In this document: positions 19,797 to 29,300 of the stretch, in pieces | How positions within the stretch are numbered: the stretch's first letter is position 1 | Layout: each line of letters begins with the position of its first letter | Origin: Psychrosphaera aestuarii | GTDB taxonomy: Bacteria > Pseudomonadota > Gammaproteobacteria > Enterobacterales > Alteromonadaceae | NCBI RefSeq assembly: GCF_017948405.1 | Contig: NZ_CP072844.1 | Span: 1,116,001-1,180,000, forward strand | Reading direction: 5' to 3' | DNA: 64,000 bases | Program-made: the position numbers and the translations under genes | Notes under the pieces: model-generated | Told to the model about the DNA's origin: nothing | The model's database searches: none | Seen by the model: only the letters and a program-made list of their open reading frames with translations

Positions 19797-19826
19797 AAAA
19801 AAGCCCATGGGTTTATTCATAGGCTT
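19797..19826 (-). terminator. Probable terminator of the carbamoyltransferase cassette
   Basis: On the minus strand AAGCCTATG and CCATGGGCTT form an imperfect stem followed by six T. It lies about 100 bases after the stop of the 50-aa DUF5989 gene. Confidence 0.6.
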
Positions 19827-19842
19827 ATATTAGTATCGTTGG

Positions 19843-19890
19843 CGTCATTTAACTCAAGCGTCATTCAACTCAAGCATCATTAAACTCAAG
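19843..19890 (+). repeat. Three tandem imperfect 16-bp repeats
   Basis: CGTCATTTAACTCAAG, CGTCATTCAACTCAAG and CATCATTAAACTCAAG follow each other without a gap, and a fourth decayed start (CATCGTCTCATTC) comes after. They sit between the terminator and the DUF5989 gene, and no function is evident. Confidence 0.85.
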
Positions 19891-19926
19891 CATCGTCTCA
19901 TTCACGATCATCTAGGTTAGCAGTAC

Positions 19927-20079
19927 CTAAAACAGCGTGTATATGAAGGTTGCTAATGCACTTTGTTGAGTCGCAACAACAAGGCCGCCTAATAAACTTA
20001 GAATGACGATAATAGGCAACAACCAAATCTTTTTACGAACGCGTAAAAACGCCCATAAATCTGACATAAATTCCAACAT
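19927..20079 (-). CDS. DUF5989 family 50-aa membrane protein
   Basis: This small frame encodes 50 residues: a charged N-terminus (MLEFMSDLWAFLRVRKKIW), one hydrophobic segment (LLPIIVILSLLGGLVV) and a short tail ending in IYTLF. The pattern fits the DUF5989 family of tiny single-span proteins that occur beside SxtJ and NodU/CmcH-type carbamoyltransferases. Its ATG overlaps the TAA of the upstream sxtJ-like gene in the form TAATG, so translation is almost certainly coupled. Role unknown: a subunit or anchor for the SxtJ partner is a plausible inference. The family name is from memory of gene neighbourhoods, while the frame itself and the overlap are directly visible. Confidence 0.8.
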   Translation of the reverse strand: MLEFMSDLWAFLRVRKKIWLLPIIVILSLLGGLVVATQQSALATFIYTLF

Positions 20080-20591
20080 TAAAAAGGATACTCCAGGTTC
20101 TTTTTATCTGATTTTGCCTCAACCTTTACGTAATTAGAAGGGGCGTTCTGATTTGATTTTTCGTCACTGCTTTTAATTGAGTTTTTACTAGCTGCGCTTT
20201 TGCTAATAGAAGTGTAGCTAGTTGAACGTTGGCTGATTTTAGTTTGGTACTGAAGCTTGCCAAACAGTCTTAAAGTAAAGCCAATAGGCGCAACTAAAAG
20301 ATAAAAGCATAGTCCTAAAATAACCCGAGTATTAAACCAGCCAATAGCTCCTGCAATAGTCATCCAAATACGATGCGGTAGCCATAACCACGCTGGCTTC
20401 ACCAAATATAAGCTCATTAATACTAAGCTGATAGCCAAAGGCCAAAGCTGCCATGCATAATTAAATAACCAAGGTAATATCACGGAAAAAAACAGTGGAA
20501 ATGCCCAACTAATGGTTAAGGCAAACTCTTTAAGTTCGGTTTCTGTAGGCTTATTCTTGTGTTGTTTTAAGTTAAGTTTATTCATTTTCAT
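20079..20591 (-). CDS. SxtJ-family membrane protein
   Basis: The 170-residue product has a hydrophilic N-terminus (Lys-rich), two hydrophobic hairpins at about residues 28-68 and 80-110, and a polar Ser/Lys-rich tail. The pattern and the neighbourhood match SxtJ, a protein of unknown role first named in the cyanobacterial saxitoxin cluster, where it also accompanies a carbamoyltransferase. Saxitoxin synthesis is not implied: the pairing is widespread in bacteria that lack toxin genes. Two starts are close together (ATG at 20591 and 20585), and no strong ribosome site distinguishes them. It stands 64 bases after the carbamoyltransferase gene on the same strand. Confidence 0.7.
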   Translation of the reverse strand: MKMNKLNLKQHKNKPTETELKEFALTISWAFPLFFSVILPWLFNYAWQLWPLAISLVLMSLYLVKPAWLWLPHRIWMTIAGAIGWFNTRVILGLCFYLLVAPIGFTLRLFGKLQYQTKISQRSTSYTSISKSAASKNSIKSSDEKSNQNAPSNYVKVEAKSDKKNLEYPF

Positions 20592-20655
20592 AATTTAGTT
20601 GTGACTCGCTTTTAAAGTTCCTTCGAGTTCCTTTAAGGCTAGATATCTTTCAGGT

Positions 20656-22491
20656 CTAGTCTCTGTCAAATTTGGTTTGTTTTGCCAAAGCAATGGCGAA
20701 CTCTGGCTGCTCGGCTTTTTTAAGCACAACATTATTCATGACTAAGTAATCCATTTCCGTGGCTAAAAAGCAGCGAATAGCGTCAGCAGGGGAACAAACG
20801 GGCGGCTCGCCGCGCACATTAAAACTCGTATTTACTACCACAGCACAATCTGTTTTTTCTTTAAAAGCAGAAATGAGCGCATGAAATTCAGGGTTAGAGT
20901 CAGCGTGCACCGTTTGAATTCGCGCTGAATAATCAACATGGGTAATAGCGGGCAAAGTAGAACGTTGCTGTAATAACTTATCAATTCCAAACAAGGACTC
21001 GTCCGTTTGTAGTCGAAGCGCTTTTTTAACATTGGCTACTAGTAACATATATGGGCTTGCGCATTTGTGCTCAAAGTAGTCACTGACGTCTTCGGCTAAT
21101 ACAGCAGGAGCAAAAGGCCTAAATGACTCGCGGTATTTGATTTTTAGGTTCATGGTGCTTTGCATTTTGGTATTGCGGGGATCGCCAATAATGCTTCGGT
21201 TACCAAGGGCTCTTGGTCCAAACTCCATACGACCCTGAAACCATCCCACAACATTACCCTGTTCTAATAAGTCGGCGGTAAAAGGGTATAAATCCTCTTG
21301 GACATGAGCCGTTAAGCCTTTTTCTTTGACGGCACTGAGTATTTCATCATTGCTATATTCAGGGCCCAAATAGCTACCTTGTTGACTATCTTGGTTTTGT
21401 TTGACGGTTCTTTTGCCGTCAAAGTAATGATGATAAGCCACTAAGGCTGCGCCGAGTGCGCCACCTGCATCACCCGCCGCTGGTTGAATCCAAATGTTTT
21501 GGTAAGGACCTTCACGTAACAAACGACCATTAGATACACAGTTTAAAGCCACGCCACCCGCTAAACAGAGGTTGTCACTTGGCGCCAAGGTGTATAAATG
21601 ATGTACAATTTTTAGCACAATTTCTTCTGTGACCACCTGAATAGAGCGTGCTAAGTCCATTTGTTTTTGCGTCACTTCTGCATCATCAGGTTGGCGAGGT
21701 CCGCCAAATAAGTCATCAAACTTACTATTGGTCATAGTGCTACCAACGGCGAAGTCAAAATAGCTCATATTTAAGTGAAAGCTACCGTCATCGTGCAGGG
21801 TGACAAGCTTTTCTAATATGACGTCAACGTACTTAGGCTCTCCGTATGGTGCTAAACCCATTAACTTATATTCACCAGAATTTACTTTAAATCCGCAGTA
21901 ATAGGTAAACGCGGAATAAAGTAAGCCTAACGAATGTGGAAATTGAATTTCCCATAACGGCGTTAATTGATTTCCCTTTCCTTTCCAAGCAGTGGACGTT
22001 GCCCACTCTCCAACGCCATCAAGACAAAGCACAGCGGCTTCCTCATATAGCGATGGGAAATAGGCAGAGCCTGCATGAGATAAGTGATGTTCTGAAAAAA
22101 GGAGTTGAGGTATTTTGGCTTTTTTATCTAGGCCCGCGAGTTGTCGAAATTCACGCCTTAATACGGTTTTTAGATAGAGCTTTTCTTTTAACCAAATAGG
22201 CATCGCTCTAATAAAAGATCTGATACCGCGAGGCGCATTCGCAAGATATGTTTCTAGTAAACGCTCAAATTTAAGTAATGGTTTGTCATAAAAGATAATG
22301 GCATCAATATCGGCAAGTTTTAAATTGCCTTCTGTTAGACAGTAATCAATGGCTTGTGCTGGAAAACTAGGGTCATGCTTAAGTCTAGTAAAGCGCTCTT
22401 CTTGAGCTGCAGCGACAATTTTACCATCTACAATCAGTGCGGCTGCGCTGTCGTGATAATACGCAGAGATTCCTAAAATACGTTTACTCAT
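20656..22491 (-). CDS. Carbamoyltransferase, NodU/CmcH/TobZ family
   Basis: At 611 residues the protein has the normal size for this family, which transfers a carbamoyl group from carbamoyl phosphate via an adenylated intermediate to a hydroxyl of an antibiotic, sugar or other small molecule. The N-terminal ASKHA-type domain starts ILGISAYYHDSAAALIVDG and contains SEHHLSHAGSAYF, with the metal-binding histidines, and CLDGVGEWAT. The middle part has LAGGVALNCVSNGRL and AAGDAGGALGAAL. The C-terminal YrdC-like part has QGRMEFGPRALGNRSI and VNTSFNVRGEPPVCSPADAI. The acceptor substrate is not predictable. The genes around it (SxtJ, DUF5989, two SGNH proteins) suggest a membrane-linked modification step. 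Confidence 0.93.
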   Translation of the reverse strand: MSKRILGISAYYHDSAAALIVDGKIVAAAQEERFTRLKHDPSFPAQAIDYCLTEGNLKLADIDAIIFYDKPLLKFERLLETYLANAPRGIRSFIRAMPIWLKEKLYLKTVLRREFRQLAGLDKKAKIPQLLFSEHHLSHAGSAYFPSLYEEAAVLCLDGVGEWATSTAWKGKGNQLTPLWEIQFPHSLGLLYSAFTYYCGFKVNSGEYKLMGLAPYGEPKYVDVILEKLVTLHDDGSFHLNMSYFDFAVGSTMTNSKFDDLFGGPRQPDDAEVTQKQMDLARSIQVVTEEIVLKIVHHLYTLAPSDNLCLAGGVALNCVSNGRLLREGPYQNIWIQPAAGDAGGALGAALVAYHHYFDGKRTVKQNQDSQQGSYLGPEYSNDEILSAVKEKGLTAHVQEDLYPFTADLLEQGNVVGWFQGRMEFGPRALGNRSIIGDPRNTKMQSTMNLKIKYRESFRPFAPAVLAEDVSDYFEHKCASPYMLLVANVKKALRLQTDESLFGIDKLLQQRSTLPAITHVDYSARIQTVHADSNPEFHALISAFKEKTDCAVVVNTSFNVRGEPPVCSPADAIRCFLATEMDYLVMNNVVLKKAEQPEFAIALAKQTKFDRD

Positions 22492-22642
22492 CTAACCCCA
22501 AAATTCCTTTATAAGTCATCTTATTAAATCGTGACATTTTTAAGCAGTATATAGCATTTTAGGCTTGCGAGAATAGTGTCAATTGGATAACGTTACAGGT
22601 TAATTCTGGTATTTTTCTCACCTTAACAAACGAGTGTTTTTA

Positions 22643-24388
22643 GTGAATTCAAACAAGGCCGTTAAATCAACGAAACCGCTCTTTTATTTAATTGCGATTT
22701 TAATCCCTATTGTGGTTTTAGTTGGCTTGGAATCATTGCTTCGAGTATTAAATTACGGCGAAAAACAGGCCGCGTTTATTCCAGTTCCGCAATTGTCAGG
22801 GTATTTACAACCAAACCCACGCTTAATTGAACGTTATTTCTCTGTTCCAGAACTGGCGCCTAAAGTCAGTCCAGACACCGTGTATTTTAAAGCGCAAAAA
22901 GCCAAAGATACCTTTCGAATTGTTATTCAAGGAGGCTCGTCGGCCGCTGGTTTTCCGTTTGGTCGATTTGGCTCTTTACAAGGCATGTTGCAGCAGCGCT
23001 TTAAACTCGCCTATCCAGACAAAAACATTGAAATAATTAACACAGCGATGGCGGCGGTGAATACGTTCACACTCGTGGATATACAAGATGAAATACTCCA
23101 ACTTGAGCCAGACCTTGTACTCGTTTATGCAGGCCATAATGAATATTTAGGTGTGCTAGGCGCTGGCTCTGTTATGGGAGCGCAAAGTAGTTACGGCACA
23201 ACACTGATGTATTTGAAGTTAAAGTCACTGCGGTTATTCAAGTTTTTAGAAGCTAGCTATCAGCATTTTAAGGTAGATGCAGTTCCATCGGACCAAGCGA
23301 ACAGAACGGTTATGGCCAGTGCAGCTAAAGGACAGAATATTCCAATGGACAGTGCCGTTTATCAACAAGGCATCCATCAGTTCTCCGGCAATTTAGACCT
23401 ATTACTATCAAAATACAAACAGGAAGGTGTGCCAGTTTACATTGGTAACTTAGTGAGCATTGAGAAAGATTTAATTCCGTTTTCAGGTATGAACCAAGCC
23501 TATCAGCATGCACTTGGGCTCTTTGAAGCTAAAGAGTATGAACAGGCAAAGCAGTCTTTTATCCTTGCTAAAGATCTCGATGAGCTTAGATTTCGAGCGC
23601 CGTCGGAGTTTAATGACATTATTAAAGCAAAAGCTAAAGAGTATGATGCCACGCTGGTGGATGTAGAGACTAAATTTAGAGAGGCAGCGCCACAAGGTAT
23701 TCTTGACCACAGTTTATTATTAGAGCATGTTCACCCGACCAAGCTGGGATACTTTTTACTCGCCGATGCATTTTTTGAGTCGTTAGTAACAAGTGAAATA
23801 CCTTGGGTAGCTAACCTTGAAACCAATAACGCTAAAGAATGGTCGCCGATTAGTGAGCTTAATGAACGGTATGCTGTTTTAAAAATGCAAAACCTGATGA
23901 ATGGTTTTCCCTTTACTGACACCCCAAAAATCTTGCCAAAAATAGCAGTGGAAACCGCTTTTGACCAATTGTTATTGCGCAGATTAAAGGGTGAAAATTG
24001 GTTGTTGTTGCAACAAGACTTACTCAAATTTTATCTTCAAGCCAATAACTTAAAACAAGCTGCGTTGGTCGCAGGAATTATTGCCGACGCATTAGTCGCC
24101 TCGGCTGAAAGTCACAACACAGCTGCGAACTTATTTCGGAAAGCTAACCAATTGAATTTGGCATTGTATCATCAGCGTCAGTCATTACGACTCGATCCTG
24201 ACTCAGAAAAATACCAAATGAATTTAGCTTTTGATTTATTTTTAGCGAATCGTTTTGATGAAAGCTTGTTGTTGTTGCACAACGTAAAACAAAACACTCA
24301 GGATTTACCGAGAGTGACGTTTTTTATTGATAAAGTTAGCACAGCTAAAGAAGCGTTTAGCAAATTTAAAGAACTACCGGAGCGTTAA
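22643..24388 (+). CDS. Membrane-anchored SGNH-hydrolase-like protein 1
   Basis: The protein of 581 residues has an N-terminal membrane segment (LIAILIPIVVLVGLESLLRVL) and an SGNH fold. Block I is GGSSAAG with Ser99, an asparagine lies in AAVNTF, block III is GHNE, and EHVHP near residue 360 takes the place of the DxxH motif. A helical, tetratricopeptide-like C-terminus follows. SGNH enzymes remove or transfer acyl groups, and membrane forms often act on envelope polysaccharides. It is divergent from the carbamoyltransferase gene, with about 150 bases between them. The start is uncertain: GTG at 22643 has CGAG eight bases upstream, while GTG at 22634 has no evident ribosome site. Confidence 0.75.
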   Translation: MNSNKAVKSTKPLFYLIAILIPIVVLVGLESLLRVLNYGEKQAAFIPVPQLSGYLQPNPRLIERYFSVPELAPKVSPDTVYFKAQKAKDTFRIVIQGGSSAAGFPFGRFGSLQGMLQQRFKLAYPDKNIEIINTAMAAVNTFTLVDIQDEILQLEPDLVLVYAGHNEYLGVLGAGSVMGAQSSYGTTLMYLKLKSLRLFKFLEASYQHFKVDAVPSDQANRTVMASAAKGQNIPMDSAVYQQGIHQFSGNLDLLLSKYKQEGVPVYIGNLVSIEKDLIPFSGMNQAYQHALGLFEAKEYEQAKQSFILAKDLDELRFRAPSEFNDIIKAKAKEYDATLVDVETKFREAAPQGILDHSLLLEHVHPTKLGYFLLADAFFESLVTSEIPWVANLETNNAKEWSPISELNERYAVLKMQNLMNGFPFTDTPKILPKIAVETAFDQLLLRRLKGENWLLLQQDLLKFYLQANNLKQAALVAGIIADALVASAESHNTAANLFRKANQLNLALYHQRQSLRLDPDSEKYQMNLAFDLFLANRFDESLLLLHNVKQNTQDLPRVTFFIDKVSTAKEAFSKFKELPER

Positions 24389-26233
24389 ATGCAAGCAAGT
24401 AAGTCAAAACTATGGGCGTTTAGAATTATTACTCTTTTGCTTCCCTTTTTAATTTTAGGCGCACTTGAACTTACTTTGCGGATCGTGGGTTTTGGACAAT
24501 CCACGCCGTTATTTATTCAAAATCCGCAAGCCCCTGAGTATTTATTGCCAAAGCCGGATGTAGTGAATCGGTACTTTTCAAAGCCAGAAAATGGTCCAAA
24601 TGTCACAATAGAAACTAACTTTTTTTTGAAGCAAAAACCTGAAAACGGCTTAAGAATATTTGTACAGGGTGGCTCCACCGCAGCCGGCTTTCCATATGGA
24701 TTTGGTGCATCAATCGCGGGAATGTTGGATTATCGACTTAAACAAACTTATCCAAACAAAGAAGTTGAAGTGATAAACACCGCTTTGTCGGCCGTTAACA
24801 GCTACACCTTATTAGATTTTGCCGACGAGATTATTGCTCAAGCGCCAGATGCGATTGTGATATATGCAGGTCATAACGAATTTCTAGGCATAATGGGCGT
24901 TGGCTCTACGTATTCAACGTACAATTCTAGAAGTGCGAATTTACTATTTTTAAAGCTGAAAAACCTACGTTTGTTTCAGCTCATGCAATTAGCCTATGAC
25001 AGTATCAAACTGGACACACAAGCCATTGGCGCAACAGAAGAACGTCAATCAAGAACCGTTATGGCAAAAGTGGCGAAACATAAAAATATTGATATTAATC
25101 ATCCACTATTTACAGCAGGAATTGACCAATTTAAGCAAAATATGACTTTGTTATTGGCTAAATATAAAAAAGCAGGTATTCCAGTTTTTTTGAGCACAAT
25201 AGCAAGTAATTTATCCGATCAGCCCCCGTTTGAATCTGATTTATTATCCAAAGAATATCATACGATATTGCAACGTCCGGTAGAGTCCTGGTCGACTATA
25301 GAACAGGCTATTTTAGAACGACAAATCGAAGTTCAAAAAAGTAGTGCTAATGCGTATTTTAAACTTGGAAAAAGATACCAGTATCTAGGTGATCATGCGA
25401 AAGCAAAAGTGGCCTTTGAAAATGCCAGACAGCATGATTTATTAAGGTTTCGCGCGCCGATGGAAATAAATCAAATTATCCGTCAGTTGGCGCTAGATAC
25501 TAATGTCACTTTGGTGGATGCTGAAGCGCAATTATCAGCCGTCGCTAAAAATGGCATCATTGGCCAAGCTTTGATGTTGGAGCATTTACACCCAACAATA
25601 AAAGGCTATTTTGAGATTTCAGATGCCTTTTATAACCAATTGATCGCGTCTGAGTCTTTGCCAAAAGCCCCGAATAAGGTTGCTCGTTTTAACGCTATTC
25701 AAGACTTACCTATTTTTGATGCGGAAGTTTACAAAGGACACGCAATAATAGCGGGTTTAAAGGCTGATTATCCATTTAGTGCAGAGCCTCAAATCTCGGT
25801 GTTACCGCCCGTTAGAAATGAGCAAGAACGACTGGGCCTTAAGCTTCATCAACAAAAAATATCGTGGCTTGATGTTGCACAAAGCTCACTAAAACAAGCT
25901 GAGAAAAAGGGTGATAGTAAAAGCATGGTTAAAGCAGCGAAGCTTATCTCTGATGCAATACCAAATAATCCCGAGTTTGCTTATCAAGCAGGTTCAATGT
26001 TGATTTATACTAAACAAGCGGAGCAATCTTTCCGTTACTTAAAACGTGCGCTGCGTCATAAGCCTAATTATATTAATGCACAACTTGCATTGGCGCATGC
26101 CAGTGCTGAAATTAACGACTACAAGCAGGCAGAGCAGTGGTTATTATCGGTGCAAAAGTTAGAGCCAAATAACAGTGTGGTGAAGCAAAACTTACCGGAG
26201 TTGCGAAAGGCTTTACGTAACCAACAAAACTAA
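24389..26233 (+). CDS. Membrane-anchored SGNH-hydrolase-like protein 2
   Basis: This 614-residue paralogue of the preceding protein has the same order of parts: a membrane segment (FRIITLLLPFLILGALELTLRIV), GGSTAAG with Ser96, SAVNSY, GHNE and EHLHP, then a C-terminal region with tetratricopeptide-like repeats (PEFAYQAGSMLIYTKQAEQSF and following). The ATG begins on the base immediately after the stop codon of gene 1, so the two are co-translated. The first 200 residues are clearly similar between the copies, while the C-terminal halves have diverged. That suggests an old tandem duplication with different partners or substrates. The acceptor or polymer acted on is unknown. Confidence 0.75.
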   Translation: MQASKSKLWAFRIITLLLPFLILGALELTLRIVGFGQSTPLFIQNPQAPEYLLPKPDVVNRYFSKPENGPNVTIETNFFLKQKPENGLRIFVQGGSTAAGFPYGFGASIAGMLDYRLKQTYPNKEVEVINTALSAVNSYTLLDFADEIIAQAPDAIVIYAGHNEFLGIMGVGSTYSTYNSRSANLLFLKLKNLRLFQLMQLAYDSIKLDTQAIGATEERQSRTVMAKVAKHKNIDINHPLFTAGIDQFKQNMTLLLAKYKKAGIPVFLSTIASNLSDQPPFESDLLSKEYHTILQRPVESWSTIEQAILERQIEVQKSSANAYFKLGKRYQYLGDHAKAKVAFENARQHDLLRFRAPMEINQIIRQLALDTNVTLVDAEAQLSAVAKNGIIGQALMLEHLHPTIKGYFEISDAFYNQLIASESLPKAPNKVARFNAIQDLPIFDAEVYKGHAIIAGLKADYPFSAEPQISVLPPVRNEQERLGLKLHQQKISWLDVAQSSLKQAEKKGDSKSMVKAAKLISDAIPNNPEFAYQAGSMLIYTKQAEQSFRYLKRALRHKPNYINAQLALAHASAEINDYKQAEQWLLSVQKLEPNNSVVKQNLPELRKALRNQQN

Positions 26234-26284
26234 ATATACATCTTGAATCAACAGAACACGCCATTCATCTCAAAGGCGTTCATT

Positions 26285-26298
26285 TACATACGTATTCA
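26285..26298. promoter_or_regulatory. LacI-type operator, copy 2 (pullulanase)
   Basis: TACATACGTATTCA is the exact reverse complement of the copy before the transporter gene. TATAGT, a possible -10 box, begins 24 bases downstream (26323-26328). The pullulanase ATG is 92 bases beyond the palindrome. Confidence 0.8.
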
Positions 26299-26389
26299 AC
26301 AGATACTTGTCACGGTTCTTTTTATAGTAGGGCAATAAAAATACCTATAAATACAATAAAAAATAAGAATCTATCAACAGGAATACACT

Positions 26390-29300
26390 ATGTTAAATAA
26401 GTCATGGTTTAGTCGGACCTTGTTATTATCAGCAATGTCCGTTGCTTTAACCGCCTGTGGTGGCGGTGGCGGAGATGATGGCGTTAAGCCACTTCAGTGC
26501 GCAGCACCAAAAGTATTAAACGAAGCAAAAAACGCCTGTATCACTCCTGAGACCGAAGCGGAAAATACCGCGCCTACTTTTACATCTTCAGCAACACTGA
26601 GTGTAGAAGAGGCAACGGCTAACGGTACGCTTATTTACACAGCGTATGCGACTGACGCCGAAAGCAACACTATTACTTACTCTTTGCTAGACCCGAAGTC
26701 AGCGTTTACTATCAACCCTGCAACAGGTGCTGTTACGGTTGATAATCAAGATAACTTAATAGCAAGTAACTCTGCGGGTTACACCATTACCATTACGGCC
26801 ACAGATAATGGTTCGCCAGCTAAATCGACAGATCTAGTGATTGCGGTTACGATTACCGAGGCCGCCGTTTCTTATCCTCAGCCTGCCGTAAAACCTAGTG
26901 AGTCACAAGGTGTTGTTTATTATTACCGTGCTGACGGCGACTATACTGGCTTTGTTTTGCATGCTTGGAATAACGAGACGTGTAATGCTTATGCGCAATT
27001 TGAAGATCCTGGTGCATCAACTGGCACCGGAACTGAATGGACTGCAGGATTGGCGCCGACAGATACCGATGAGAACTATGGTGTTTACTGGCTGTTTGAT
27101 ACTAAAGACCAAGCCTCTTGCGCTAATTTTATTGTTCATAAAGGGGACTTGAAAGACCCAGACTCAGATCAGCAGCTGTCTCTAAACGGTGATAGATGGG
27201 TATTTGTAGTTTCCGATGTGGGTGTATTTACTGATCCTGCAGATGTTAGTTTAGTACCGCCGTTTCAAATTAAAGATGCGTCAGCACACTGGCTAAACAA
27301 GAATACTATTGTTTGGAATGGAACCAGCGATAATGCAAAGTTATTGTGGTCATTAAATGGTGATTTGGACGATAACTTCACAACAGACAATAGTTTAGAG
27401 TTAACTAAAGTTGAATTTCCTAATTCATTAAAAGAAGTAGCCCCACACTTAGTGAGCTGGCAAGCGTATCAGTTTGAAGCAACAGCTGCACAACAAGAAC
27501 AGCTAGTTAAGAGTCAGTTAGTACTAACATCACTCGATGGTAACGGTGAACCAGAAACAGCAACATACGTTCAAAAAGCAAAAGCCTTTGACGATATATA
27601 CACAAGTGATGCAAACGATGCAGACGAGCAACGTTTAGGACTGTTTTATAACACCAATGGCAATATAGAACTAGATGCTTGGGCGCCAAGTGCTCAGAGT
27701 TTGCAATTAAAAGTGTTTAACGCGGCTAAAGAGTTAGTCGCAACTCATGACATGATAGAAAATAAAGCGACGGGTGTGTGGCATTTTGAAACCGACAGCT
27801 CGATGAACTACGACCGCTTATATTATCGATTTGCTATTCAGGTATATCATCCGTTAACTAAAAAAGTAGAAGACCTGTGGGTGACTGATCCTTATTCAGT
27901 TAACACTTCGACTAATGGACGTTATTCTCAATTTGTAAATATGACAGACGCCGATTTGTATCCTGCTGGTTGGCAAGGTCATGCAGTCCCTACCATTGAG
28001 CAACCGGAGCAGGCTGTGCTGTTAGAAGCACATATTCGCGACTTTAGTATTCGTGATGAAAATACGTCTGTAAGTAATCGTGGTAAATACAATGCATTTA
28101 CTGAAACCGGGTCAGGTGCAATGACTTACCTGAGCGAAATGAGTAACGCTGGTGTCACCCATTTCCATATGTTGCCAGCGAACGATATCGCCACAATAGA
28201 AGAGGATGTTTCTAAACGAATTGATTTACAAAATACAGTTGGCGAATTATGTGCAAGAAATAGTGCAGCGCCAGTGTGTGGAGTGGAATCAAATTCCGAT
28301 ACCTTATTATCTGTTCTAGAGAGTTATTCTGCAGACACAGACGACGCAAAGAAACTGGTAGAAAGCTTCCGTGGTTTTGATGGATTTAACTGGGGCTATG
28401 ATCCTCATCATTTTAATACAGTGGAAGGCAGTTATGCGTCTACTCCAGAGGGCGTAGCTCGTATAAAAGAATTTCGTGGCATGGTATTGGCGCTTCATGA
28501 AACTGGTTTAAGAGTAATTTTAGATGTTGTTTATAACCATACCAGCGCATCGGGTATTTATGACAATTCGGTATTTGATAAATTAGTTCCAGGGTATTAT
28601 CACAGATATAACGAAGTGACTGGCATTATAGAGAACTCCACATGTTGCGATAACGTAGCCACCGAACACAAAATGATGAGTAAGTTTGTGGTTGATTCGC
28701 TTGTACATTGGGCACAACATTACGGTATGGATGGCTTTCGTTTTGATGTGATGGGACACTTGCCCGCTCAGTTACTTTTAGACGGCCGTGCCGCAGTTGC
28801 TGCTATTGACGCCGATACTTACTTTTATGGGGAAGGTTGGAATCTAGGTGAAGTAGCGAACGACCGCCTATTTAAACAAGCAACTCAATATAATCTAGCC
28901 GACACACAAATTGGTACTTTTAACGATCGTCCTCGAGACTCTATTCGAGAGCAAGCGTTATCAATTACATCACCAGACTTAAATAAATCGGATCATATTC
29001 GTTTAGGTTTAGCCGGCACCTTACAAAACTTCGAACTGGAAGATAAATCAGGGGTGGTTAAAAAAGGCATTAATTTTGATAAGTCATCTTATGGTTTAGA
29101 CCCTGCTGATATCATCAATTATGTATCAAAGCATGATAACGAAACGTTATATGATTATTTACAATATAACTTTGACGATAGCACTACTGCAGCAACGAGA
29201 GCTCGTGTGCACATGTTATCTGCTGCGATTCCATTAATGAGCCAAGGTATTCCATTTTTCCAATTGGGCGTTGATAAAATTCGTTCAAAATCAATGGATC

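Noticed and set aside
19843..19890. CRISPR array
   Set aside because: The units are adjacent without spacers, only 16 bp and imperfect, and no cas genes are near.
19927..22491. Saxitoxin-type biosynthesis suggested by SxtJ and carbamoyltransferase
   Set aside because: No polyketide synthase-like SxtA, amidinotransferase or other sxt core genes are present; the trio is common in non-toxic bacteria.
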